Part shown: piece by piece, positions 1 through 6,832 of the stretch
Layout: each line of letters begins with the position of its first letter
Position numbering within the stretch: position 1 is the stretch's first letter
Origin: Acidobacteriota bacterium
GTDB taxonomy: Bacteria; Acidobacteriota; Vicinamibacteria; Vicinamibacterales; UBA8438
Reading direction: 5' to 3'
Assembly (NCBI GenBank): GCA_011523485.1
Contig: WTGR01000780.1
Coordinates: 1-7,190, forward strand
Length of the DNA: 7,190 nt
Notes under the pieces: generated by a model
Database searches by the model: none
What the model was told of the DNA's origin: nothing
Seen by the model: the letters and a program-made list of their open reading frames with translations, nothing else
Made by a program: the position numbers and the translations under genes

Positions 1-1164
1 GACCTGCTGATGGGCATCCTCAGGGACCCGGCGATGCTCGTGTATCTGGACAACGGCGAGAACGTCAAGGATCACCCGAACGAGAACTTCGGCCGCGAGC
101 TGCTGGAGCTGTTCAGCCTCGGCGTCGGCAACTACACCGAGCAGGACATTCGCGAAGGAGCGCGCGCGTTCACCGGCTGGACCAACGACGTCCTGGAGTT
201 CGAGTTCGACGCCGAGCAGCACGACTTCGACGAGAAGACGTTCCTCGGGCAGACCGGTCCATTCGACGGCGGCGACATCATCCGGATCATCCTGGAGCAG
301 CCGGCCGCAGCCGAGTTCGTGAGCGGCAAGCTCTACCGGTACTTCGTCCGCGAAGAGCTCGCCGAGTCGGTCCGGGCCGAGCTGGCGGCCGCGCTGCGCG
401 ACGCCGACTACGGCCTGAAGCCGCTGCTGACCAAGATCTTCCTCTCCCGGGACTTCTACAGCCCGCCGTCGTACGCCACCCAGATCAAGAGCCCGGTACA
501 CCTGGTGGTGTCCACCTACCGCAAGCTGGGGCTGACGGAGCTGCCCACGATTCCCGACTTCAACCGCCTCGTCGCCGGCCTCGGACAGACGCTGTTCAAT
601 CCGCCGAACGTGGCGGGGTGGGCCGGCGGGCGGACCTGGGTCACCCCGGCGACGCTCCTCCAGCGCGGCAACCTCTTCCGCGACGTGCTGTATCCCGACA
701 CCGACGGGTTCTGGGCGCCCGACCGCGTCGTGCCGGGCATCTACCGGCAGGTGGAGGAGCGCCTCGCCCGCGGCATGAACATCACCGCGGCGACGCAGCA
801 GGGGGACGCCGAGTCGAGCCGGCTCGTGGATCGCGACGAGGACTACAACACGCGCTACGGCGGGTACATGGGCTACCTGATGGCGTTCGAGAAGCTGCAT
901 CCGATCCCGCGGCGAGTGGCCGACCTGGACATGGTTCGGCTTCTGTCGGACGCGGGGGCGGCGGAGGCCGAGGCGGTCGTCGATCACCTGATTCGCCGTT
1001 TCCTGCGCGTCGAGCTGAGCGGCGCGGACCGCGCCGTGCTCGTGGATTTCCTGCGCGACGAGCTCGGGAGCGACCGCATCGAGTCGGATACGCCGCAGAC
1101 CGAGGCGGCGTTGCGCGCACTGCTCTATCTGATCCTGAGCACGCCGGAGTATCAACTGGCCTGA
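1..1164 (+). CDS. DUF1800 family protein, 5'-truncated by window edge
   Basis: The reading frame is open from base 1 and ends at TGA 1162-1164, so only the C-terminal 387 residues are visible and the true start lies upstream. Family hallmarks are present: an HPNENFGRELLELFSLG block followed by YTEQDIREGARAFTGW near residues 25-60, the NPPNVAGW...W block around residues 200-215 followed by TLLQRGN, and a C-terminal LLYLILSTPEYQ signature. These match DUF1800 (COG5267), whose members are usually somewhat longer, so perhaps the first quarter is missing. The biochemical function of the family is not established. DUF1800 genes commonly sit directly upstream of DUF1501 genes, as here (74-nt gap), which suggests a shared exported or envelope-associated role. 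I see no frameshift or missing block in the visible part. Family identity is secure; function is unknown. Confidence 0.93.
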   Translation, partial: DLLMGILRDPAMLVYLDNGENVKDHPNENFGRELLELFSLGVGNYTEQDIREGARAFTGWTNDVLEFEFDAEQHDFDEKTFLGQTGPFDGGDIIRIILEQPAAAEFVSGKLYRYFVREELAESVRAELAAALRDADYGLKPLLTKIFLSRDFYSPPSYATQIKSPVHLVVSTYRKLGLTELPTIPDFNRLVAGLGQTLFNPPNVAGWAGGRTWVTPATLLQRGNLFRDVLYPDTDGFWAPDRVVPGIYRQVEERLARGMNITAATQQGDAESSRLVDRDEDYNTRYGGYMGYLMAFEKLHPIPRRVADLDMVRLLSDAGAAEAEAVVDHLIRRFLRVELSGADRAVLVDFLRDELGSDRIESDTPQTEAALRALLYLILSTPEYQLA

Positions 1165-1200
1165 ATCGCGAGAGCAGGTGAAGGCCGAAGCGACATGCGG

Positions 1201-1220
1201 GCGGCTTGCGTCGAAGCCGC
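1201..1220 (+). promoter_or_regulatory. Intercistronic stem-loop between the DUF1800 and DUF1501 genes
   Basis: A perfect 7-bp inverted repeat, GCGGCTT and AAGCCGC, encloses a 6-nt loop. It lies 36 nt after the DUF1800 stop and 7 nt before the GGAGG Shine-Dalgarno (1228-1232) of the next gene. There is no U-tract, so it does not look like an intrinsic terminator. It could stabilise the downstream mRNA segment or modulate initiation on the DUF1501 gene; both are inference. Confidence 0.45.
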
Positions 1221-1238
1221 GGGAGCTGGAGGACAACG

Positions 1239-2492
1239 ATGGCTCGATTCAAGTGTGGATGTTCGCGGCGTGAATTCCTGGTCAAGGGCATGTACGGGCT
1301 GGGCGTCGGCGCGACGCTGCCGATGCTGCTCAACCGGACCTCGGCGGCGCTGGCGGCCAAGGCGCTCGAGGGCACGAGCATGGAGACCAGCCCGGAGCGC
1401 ATCCTCGTCGTGGTGGAGCTTTCCGGCGGCAACGACGGCCTGAACACGGTGGTGCCCTTCGGCGACGACGCGTACTACCGCGCGCGGCCGACCATCGGCA
1501 TTCCCCGGTCCGAGGTGATCGAGATCGGGGACGGCTACGGGTTCCACCCGTCGCTGGTCGGGTTCGAGCGCCTCTACAAGGATGGCGAGATGGTCGTCGT
1601 GCACGGCTGCGGCTACGACAACCCGAGCCTGTCGCATTTCTCGTCGATGGGCTACTGGCACACCGGGGTGCCGAACGGCGGCGAGTCGCTGGGCTGGCTC
1701 GGACGGCTGGCCGACGGCGCCTACGACCACGACGCGCAGGGCAACCGCATCGTGAACATCGGGACCCGGCAGTCGCTGGCGGTCCGCAGCCGCCACCACT
1801 CGCCGCTCGTGTTCAACGATCCGCGCACCTTCCGCCGCGAGGGCGCCGAGAGCGAGAAGAACGCGCTGGCGAGCATGACCGCCGACGGTGCGCGGGGCAA
1901 CGCAACCCTGGAGTTCCTGGCCGGCACGGCGCAGAATGCAGCGGAGAGCTCCGAGTTCGTGCGGCAGGCCGCCGCCTCGTACCGGACGCCGGTCGACTAC
2001 GGCATCGGCGGGTTGTCGGGGCAGTTGCGGCAGGTGGCCTCGCTGATCCACGCCGAGATGCCGACGCGCATCTACTACGTCGCGTACCAGGGCAACTCGT
2101 TCGACACGCACGTGCACCAGGCCGACCCGCATGCGCGGCTCCTGGCCTACACCGCCGACGCGGTGCGCGGCTTCACGCAGGACCTGAAGCGGATCGGCCG
2201 GGCGGACGACGTGGCGATCGTGATGTTCACCGAGTTCGGGCGCCGCGTCGAGGAGAACGGCAGCCTCGGCACCGATCATGGCACCGCGACGCCGATGTTC
2301 GTCGTCGGCAACCACGTCAGGGGCGGGCTCTACGGCACGCATCCGAGCCTGACCGCGCTCGACGACGGCAACCTGATCAAGACCACCGACTTCCGCCGCG
2401 TCTACGCGACGATGATCGAGGAGTGGTTGAAGTTCGACGATTCCCCCGCCGTGCTGAAGGGATCGTTCGACTCGCTCGGGGTCTTTGCATAG
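1239..2492 (+). CDS. DUF1501 family protein with Tat signal peptide
   Basis: This 417-residue protein belongs to DUF1501 (COG4102), a family related to the alkaline-phosphatase/sulfatase fold. ATG 1239 is chosen because GGAGG (1228-1232) sits 6 nt upstream; an in-frame TTG at 1206 would add 11 residues and lacks this support. The N-terminus carries a twin-arginine signal, SRREFLVKG at residues 9-17, followed by a weakly hydrophobic stretch to about residue 40 with possible AxA cleavage sites, so folded export is likely. Family blocks seen are VVELSGGNDGLNTVVPF (58-74), a GCGYDNPSLSHFSSMGYWHTG block (123-143), FDTHVHQ (288-294), FTEFGRRVEENGS (330-342) and GTDHGTATPMFVVG (344-357). The Asp/His positions in these blocks resemble the metal-binding layout of the superfamily. 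Substrate and activity are unknown. It is probably cotranscribed with the DUF1800 gene. A CxC at residues 6-8 precedes the Tat motif. Confidence 0.93.
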   Translation: MARFKCGCSRREFLVKGMYGLGVGATLPMLLNRTSAALAAKALEGTSMETSPERILVVVELSGGNDGLNTVVPFGDDAYYRARPTIGIPRSEVIEIGDGYGFHPSLVGFERLYKDGEMVVVHGCGYDNPSLSHFSSMGYWHTGVPNGGESLGWLGRLADGAYDHDAQGNRIVNIGTRQSLAVRSRHHSPLVFNDPRTFRREGAESEKNALASMTADGARGNATLEFLAGTAQNAAESSEFVRQAAASYRTPVDYGIGGLSGQLRQVASLIHAEMPTRIYYVAYQGNSFDTHVHQADPHARLLAYTADAVRGFTQDLKRIGRADDVAIVMFTEFGRRVEENGSLGTDHGTATPMFVVGNHVRGGLYGTHPSLTALDDGNLIKTTDFRRVYATMIEEWLKFDDSPAVLKGSFDSLGVFA

Positions 2493-2495
2493 CGC

Positions 2496-3878
<1,383 letters not shown>

Positions 3879-3909
3879 GGTGGTCCAGCTCGCGGGGGGA
3901 AGTGTCGGT

Positions 3910-3938
3910 ATTCTGACGCCCGGTGCGGCGGTGGTCAA
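3910..3938 (-). promoter_or_regulatory. Candidate sigma-70-type promoter of the NtrC-family gene
   Basis: Read on the minus strand, TTGACC (3938-3933, five of six to TTGACA) is followed after 17 nt by CAGAAT (3915-3910, four of six to TATAAT). Predicted transcription start is near 3903, leaving a leader of about 25 nt before GTG 3878. The -35 hexamer coincides with the alternative TTG start codon, which argues against that start. The match is moderate and unproven. Confidence 0.4.
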
Positions 3939-3952
3939 GACGCAGACCCCTT

Positions 3953-3970
3953 GAGAACAGCCCTGTTTTC
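3953..3970. repeat. 18-bp imperfect palindrome, possible operator
   Basis: The central 12 bp read AACAG-CC-CTGTT, and the flanks extend the symmetry to GAgAACAG/CTGTTtTC with one non-symmetric pair per arm. It lies 15 bp upstream of the proposed -35 box of the minus-strand activator gene, a normal position for an activator site. Which protein binds is unknown. Confidence 0.35.
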
Positions 3971-4031
3971 CGGTCGATGGATGCGCCTGCTGCGTGATCG
4001 GCCGCCCCGTGGGTCAGCCGGTGTCAAGACG

Positions 4032-4059
4032 TTGACGGTCGGCCGCGATCGGCCGTCAA
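4032..4059. repeat. 28-bp imperfect palindrome, candidate enhancer site for the NtrC-type activator
   Basis: Perfect 7-bp outer arms TTGACGG (4032-4038) and CCGTCAA (4053-4059) flank a partly symmetric GC-rich core. The centre is about 170 bp upstream of the transcription start predicted from the sigma-54 promoter (4216), within the usual distance range for enhancer-binding proteins with Fis-type DNA-binding domains. An additional GTCAA at 4023-4027 forms a second inverted pair with the left arm. No T-run follows, so a terminator is unlikely. Binding is inferred from position and symmetry. Confidence 0.4.
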
Positions 4060-4113
4060 CCCGATGACGATCCGGCTCCCGTCCACACGCCGCATGCGCA
4101 ACATCCCGCGGCC

Positions 4114-4125
4114 ATGTCGGGACAT
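4114..4125. repeat. 12-bp perfect interrupted palindrome ATGTC-GG-GACAT
   Basis: Two 5-bp arms, ATGTC and GACAT, are separated by GG. The centre is about 96 bp upstream of the predicted sigma-54 start site, so it is an alternative or additional regulator site to the larger palindrome at 4032-4059. It is short enough to be chance. Confidence 0.28.
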
Positions 4126-4188
4126 AACCCACTGACAAGACTAGGTTTACCGGGTGCGCACGAAGGCACGCGTCCATGCGTTTTCGCG

Positions 4189-4205
4189 TTGGCACGGTCA
4201 TTGCC
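4189..4205 (+). promoter_or_regulatory. Sigma-54 (-24/-12) promoter upstream of the sigma-28-family gene
   Basis: The sequence reads TTGGCACG-GTCA-TTGCC, matching the consensus YTGGCACG-N4-TTGC at every specified base, with the required GG (4191-4192) to GC (4203-4204) spacing of GG-N10-GC. The predicted transcription start is G4216, two nt before ATG 4218. It points toward the sigma-factor gene, and a sigma-54 activator gene is divergently adjacent. A match of this quality is not expected by chance in a window of this size. The only difficulty is that it would lie inside the coding region if translation began at ATG 4176. Confidence 0.75.
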
Positions 4206-4217
4206 ATTGAACCGGGC

Positions 4218-5078
4218 ATGGAGAACAACACGCGCACCAAGACACAGCAGGAGCGCATCGAGGCGGGTGTGCCGTTCGTCGGCGCGATGGCTCGGCGCCT
4301 GGCCGCCTCGATGCCGCACTCGATCGATCTCGGCGATCTGGTTCAGGACGGGATGCTCGGCCTGATCGACGCGGTGGAACGATTCGACGAGGGACGGGGC
4401 ATCAAGTTCGAGACGTTCGCCGAGCGGCGGGTGCGCGGCGCGATGATCGACGCCCTGCGTCGCGGCGCCTGGCCGCGCGGCATCCGGCGCGTGCGGCGCG
4501 AGCTCGAGGTCGCGCGCGAGAAGCTGCGGAACGAGCTCGGCGGCGAGCCGTCGCTGGCCGATCTCGCGAATCACGTCGGGACGGACGAAGCGGCGCTCGG
4601 CCGCACGATCAACCGGATCAACATCATCGAGTCGACCTCGCCGCTGGCGACCGCCGATAGCATCGAAGGCATGGATCTGCCGCCGGTGCTGACGCCGGCC
4701 GAATCGCCGACCCCCGACAAGGTCTGCGAGGAGACGGAAGTCAACGACCGCGTGCGCGCGGCCATCGCCGCTCTGCCGGGTCGTGAACGCACGATCATCG
4801 GACGGTACTACTACAGCGATGCGACGATGAAGGAAATTGGCGCCGAGATCGGCGTCAACGAGTCGCGCGTCTCCCAGCTCCACGCACGAGCGATCCGGAA
4901 GCTGCGTGAGCAGCTCGCGCCCGACCTGGCCCCGGAGCAGTTCAAGGGGACGCTGGCCGCCGCCGGAAATCGGACGCTTCTGCGCGCGCGTCCGAAAAAG
5001 AGGATGGCAAAGGCGGACCTCCGGCCGGCGGCGGCCCGGCCCGCCGCGGCCGCGTCGCTACCGCGCGTCAGGCGCTGA
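4218..5078 (+). CDS. FliA/WhiG-type RNA polymerase sigma factor (sigma-28 family)
   Basis: This sigma factor directs core RNA polymerase to alternative promoters. With ATG 4218 it has 286 residues. Region 2 is at about 15-90 (SIDLGDLVQDGMLGLIDAVERFD, then FETFAERRVRGAMIDALR and WPRGIRR, the FliA-style region 2 ending); region 3 at about 91-140; region 4 at about 175-233 with LPGRERTIIGRYYY and the helix-turn-helix MKEIGAEIGVNESRVSQLHARA, where ESRVSQLH is a family hallmark. A tail of 53 residues (234-286), rich in Ala, Pro, Arg and Lys, extends past the usual FliA end. ATG 4176, with GAAGG 9 nt upstream, would add 14 residues, but a sigma-54 promoter lies between the two ATGs, and 4218 gives the normal short N-terminus. 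Expression is likely under sigma-54 and the divergent activator. The 3' end overlaps the convergent kinase gene by 11 bp. No flagellar gene or anti-sigma gene is visible, so a flagellar role is not assured. Confidence 0.92.
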   Translation: MENNTRTKTQQERIEAGVPFVGAMARRLAASMPHSIDLGDLVQDGMLGLIDAVERFDEGRGIKFETFAERRVRGAMIDALRRGAWPRGIRRVRRELEVAREKLRNELGGEPSLADLANHVGTDEAALGRTINRINIIESTSPLATADSIEGMDLPPVLTPAESPTPDKVCEETEVNDRVRAAIAALPGRERTIIGRYYYSDATMKEIGAEIGVNESRVSQLHARAIRKLREQLAPDLAPEQFKGTLAAAGNRTLLRARPKKRMAKADLRPAAARPAAAASLPRVRR

Positions 5079-6618
5079 CCTCGCGCGCCACCTGCAGGAG
5101 ATCGGCCAGGCGAAACGGTTTTCGCAGCCAGCGGCAGCCGCTCTCCTCCAGGAACGCTTCGGCATCGGCCGTGACCACGTCGCCGGTCACGAATACGATC
5201 CGTCGCGTGAGCGACGGCACCGTGCCGGCGACCGCCCGGTAGAACGCCTGCCCGTCCAGCCGCGGCATCTTCAAGTCGCAGATCACGAGGTCGTACGTCC
5301 GAGTCCGTGCCTGTTCGAGCGCCCTTTGACCGTCCGGGGCGCCGTCGACGAGGAATCCTGCCTCCTTCAGGGCGTCGCGCACGGCTTCTGCGAGCGCAGG
5401 CTCGTGCTCGACCAGGAGCACCGCGGATCCTCGTCCGACAACCGGTTGTTCCCGCGGTGGGGAGGTCGTCCCGGGCCGCGGGAGCCCGGTGCTGGTCGGG
5501 AGCCGCACGTAGAACGAGGCGCCGTGCCCAGGGGCCGATTGCATATCGAGCTTGCCGCCGTGATCCTCGACGATCCGGCTGGCGACCGTCAGGCCGAGCC
5601 CCGTCCCCGTCCCGGCCGACTTCGTCGTGAAGAAGGCGTCGAAGATGCGTGGCCGTACATCGTCCGGAATGCCCGGACCGTCGTCGTTGATCTCCAGGAC
5701 CACGCACCCGCCGGCGGCCTCGTGCCACGTGCGGACGATGAGGGTGCCGCGCCCGTTCGCCGACAGCATGGCCTGCTCGGCGTTGATGACCAGGTTCAGG
5801 AGCACCTGCTTGAGCTGATGCGCGTCGGCGAACACTTGCGGAAGGCCCGTCGCCAGCGCGTCGATCGTGGTGATGTTGGAGACCCGCTGGTCGTACGTCC
5901 GGAGTGACAGCGTCTCGCGTACCACCAGGTTCAGATCCACCATCCCGCGCGTCGTGTGGTGCTTGCGCGAGAACGTCAGCAGATTGCGGACGATCTTCGC
6001 GGCGCGTTCGGATTCGCTCAGAATGGTCGCGATGCCGCGCCGGGTCAGCGCGTCGACCGAGCGCCCGGCGAGGCGTTCCGACCAGGTCAGAATGGTGGCG
6101 AGCGGGTTGTTCAGCTCGTGCGCCACGCCGGATACGGTCTGGCCGAGCGCCGCCAGCTTCTCGTACTGCAGCAACTCGTGATAGACGCCGCGGCCATGAT
6201 CCTCCATCTTGCGCCGCTCGCTCACGTCGCGCAGCAGCGCCCCGACGCGAGCCGGCTCGGGCACGCCCGGAACGGCAAGGTGTGCGTTGACCTCGACCCA
6301 GATGGGTTTGTCGTCGGCCCGACGCAACCGGAGCAGGTAGTCGGTCACGGCGCCGTCGCGCGTCAGTCGCTGCACGAAGGTCCGCCGAGCCTCGGGATGC
6401 ACGAACCGGTCGCCGTCGAAGGGGCGGATCTCGCTCTGGTCGACCTCCGGCGGGAAGCCGAACATCAGTTTCAGGTGGGGATTGGCGCCGAGCGTGACGC
6501 CCTCCCCCCGGAGCGGAAGCGTGCCGAGATAGATGCCCTCGTGGGTGGTCTCGAACAGCTCGGCGAGCGCGGCGTGCAGATCGGAGGGAAACGTGTGTCG
6601 GGCGGCGCTGGACGACAC
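5068..6618 (-). CDS. Soluble PAS-HisKA-HATPase-REC hybrid sensor histidine kinase
   Basis: This 516-residue protein senses through a PAS domain, autophosphorylates on His and carries its own receiver. Domains: PAS/PAC at about 15-135 (ending LLRDVSERR), a short coiled linker, DHp/HisKA with H167 in GVAHELNNPL, HATPase_c at about 260-375 with N-box NLVINA (275-280), G1 DDGPGIP (312-318) and G2 GTGTGLGL (336-343), a Pro-rich linker, and a receiver at about 398-516 with D448 (VICDLKMP), T478 and K500. No transmembrane segment is seen, so it is cytoplasmic. The receiver has E404-H405-E406 where a metal-binding Asp is normally at 405. The start is GTG 6618: an in-frame TAA lies at 6627-6625 with no start codon between, and there is no Shine-Dalgarno. 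Its partner is unknown; the nearby NtrC-type regulator is the obvious candidate. It is divergent from the molybdoenzyme gene. Confidence 0.94.
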   Translation of the reverse strand: MSSSAARHTFPSDLHAALAELFETTHEGIYLGTLPLRGEGVTLGANPHLKLMFGFPPEVDQSEIRPFDGDRFVHPEARRTFVQRLTRDGAVTDYLLRLRRADDKPIWVEVNAHLAVPGVPEPARVGALLRDVSERRKMEDHGRGVYHELLQYEKLAALGQTVSGVAHELNNPLATILTWSERLAGRSVDALTRRGIATILSESERAAKIVRNLLTFSRKHHTTRGMVDLNLVVRETLSLRTYDQRVSNITTIDALATGLPQVFADAHQLKQVLLNLVINAEQAMLSANGRGTLIVRTWHEAAGGCVVLEINDDGPGIPDDVRPRIFDAFFTTKSAGTGTGLGLTVASRIVEDHGGKLDMQSAPGHGASFYVRLPTSTGLPRPGTTSPPREQPVVGRGSAVLLVEHEPALAEAVRDALKEAGFLVDGAPDGQRALEQARTRTYDLVICDLKMPRLDGQAFYRAVAGTVPSLTRRIVFVTGDVVTADAEAFLEESGCRWLRKPFRLADLLQVAREVSA

Positions 6619-6623
6619 CGGCG

Positions 6624-6632
6624 ATTATAGCA
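6624..6632 (-). promoter_or_regulatory. Extended -10 promoter abutting the kinase GTG start
   Basis: On the minus strand the sequence reads TGC-TATAAT, a perfect -10 hexamer (6629-6624) with the TGn extension; no good -35 hexamer is present at normal spacing, as is usual for extended -10 promoters. Only 5 nt separate the hexamer from GTG 6618, so transcription would begin at or next to the start codon, giving a leaderless mRNA. Confidence 0.5.
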
Positions 6633-6662
6633 ATCGCAACACGACCCCGGCCGCGCAGTCTC

Positions 6663-6719
6663 CTCCAATGACGGATGTGCCTCGACGAGGGGTGTCTCCA
6701 ACGACGGGATGCGCCTTGA
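6663..6719. repeat. Imperfect tandem direct repeat in the divergent kinase/molybdoenzyme control region
   Basis: Copy 1 (6663-6685, 23 nt) and copy 2 (6696-6719, 24 nt) share CTCCAAyGACGG followed by ATGyGCCTyGA, differing at three pyrimidine positions and by one extra G in copy 2. Their starts are 33 bp apart, close to three helical turns, which would put two bound proteins on the same face. The repeat lies about 45-100 bp upstream of the kinase start and 110-170 bp upstream of the oxidoreductase start. It could be a regulator binding site or an old local duplication. Confidence 0.5.
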
Positions 6720-6818
6720 TTGGGGCTGGGGGCACGGGTCGTAACGCCAGACGGCGCCGCGCGTAGCCAGCCGCTCGACGAAGGATCCCGGCGGCGAGTT
6801 GCGTTCTCGACGAAACGC

Positions 6819-6826
6819 TATAAGAT
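6819..6826 (+). promoter_or_regulatory. -10 box abutting the ATG of the molybdoenzyme gene
   Basis: TATAAG (6819-6824), or overlapping TAAGAT (6821-6826), lies 6-8 nt before ATG 6833. A weak TTGCGT (6799-6804) stands 16 nt upstream of TAAGAT. The predicted start of transcription is 6831-6833, effectively at the ATG, and no Shine-Dalgarno is present. The placement mirrors that of the kinase promoter on the other side of the same control region. Confidence 0.4.
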
Positions 6827-6832
6827 GCCTGC

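Larger units (their letters stand above)
3879..4217. other. Divergent intergenic control region between activator and sigma-factor genes
   Basis: This 339-bp stretch has no convincing gene; the reading frames crossing it are shadows or 5' extensions. It holds a candidate sigma-70-type promoter for the minus-strand activator, three inverted repeats (3953-3970, 4032-4059, 4114-4125), a 9-bp direct repeat GTCAAGACG (3934-3942 and 4023-4031), three copies of TCGGCCG (3998-4004, 4039-4045, 4049-4055) and a -24/-12 promoter reading toward the sigma gene. The density of symmetry elements is what is expected of an enhancer region bound by dimeric regulators. No terminator-like hairpin with a T-run was seen. 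Confidence 0.6.

Noticed and set aside
1152..2342. Long minus-strand open frame opposite the DUF1501 gene
   Set aside because: It mirrors a well-supported gene, has low-complexity Arg/Ala/Val/His-rich composition and no recognisable domain; such shadow frames are common in GC-rich DNA.
3879..3938. 20-residue N-terminal extension of the NtrC-type protein from TTG 3938
   Set aside because: Although AAGGGG lies upstream, the segment has no domain character, lies before the normal receiver start, and contains a plausible TTGACC-N17-CAGAAT promoter. It is not fully excluded.
4032..4059. Palindrome considered as an intrinsic terminator
   Set aside because: No T-run follows on either strand, and it lies between divergent genes where no transcript needs to end.
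4811..5728. Minus-strand 305-codon frame crossing the sigma and kinase genes
   Set aside because: It overlaps two clear genes out of frame and its composition is that of a GC shadow.
4837..5907. Plus-strand open frame of 356 codons opposite the kinase gene
   Set aside because: The kinase on the other strand has every expected motif; this frame is Arg/Pro-rich without domain signal and overlaps the sigma gene in another frame.
6681..6813. CTCGACGA found three times (6681, 6774, 6806) in the intergenic region
   Set aside because: The word also occurs inside coding sequence in this window and is typical of GC-rich codon usage, so it is not convincing as a specific site.
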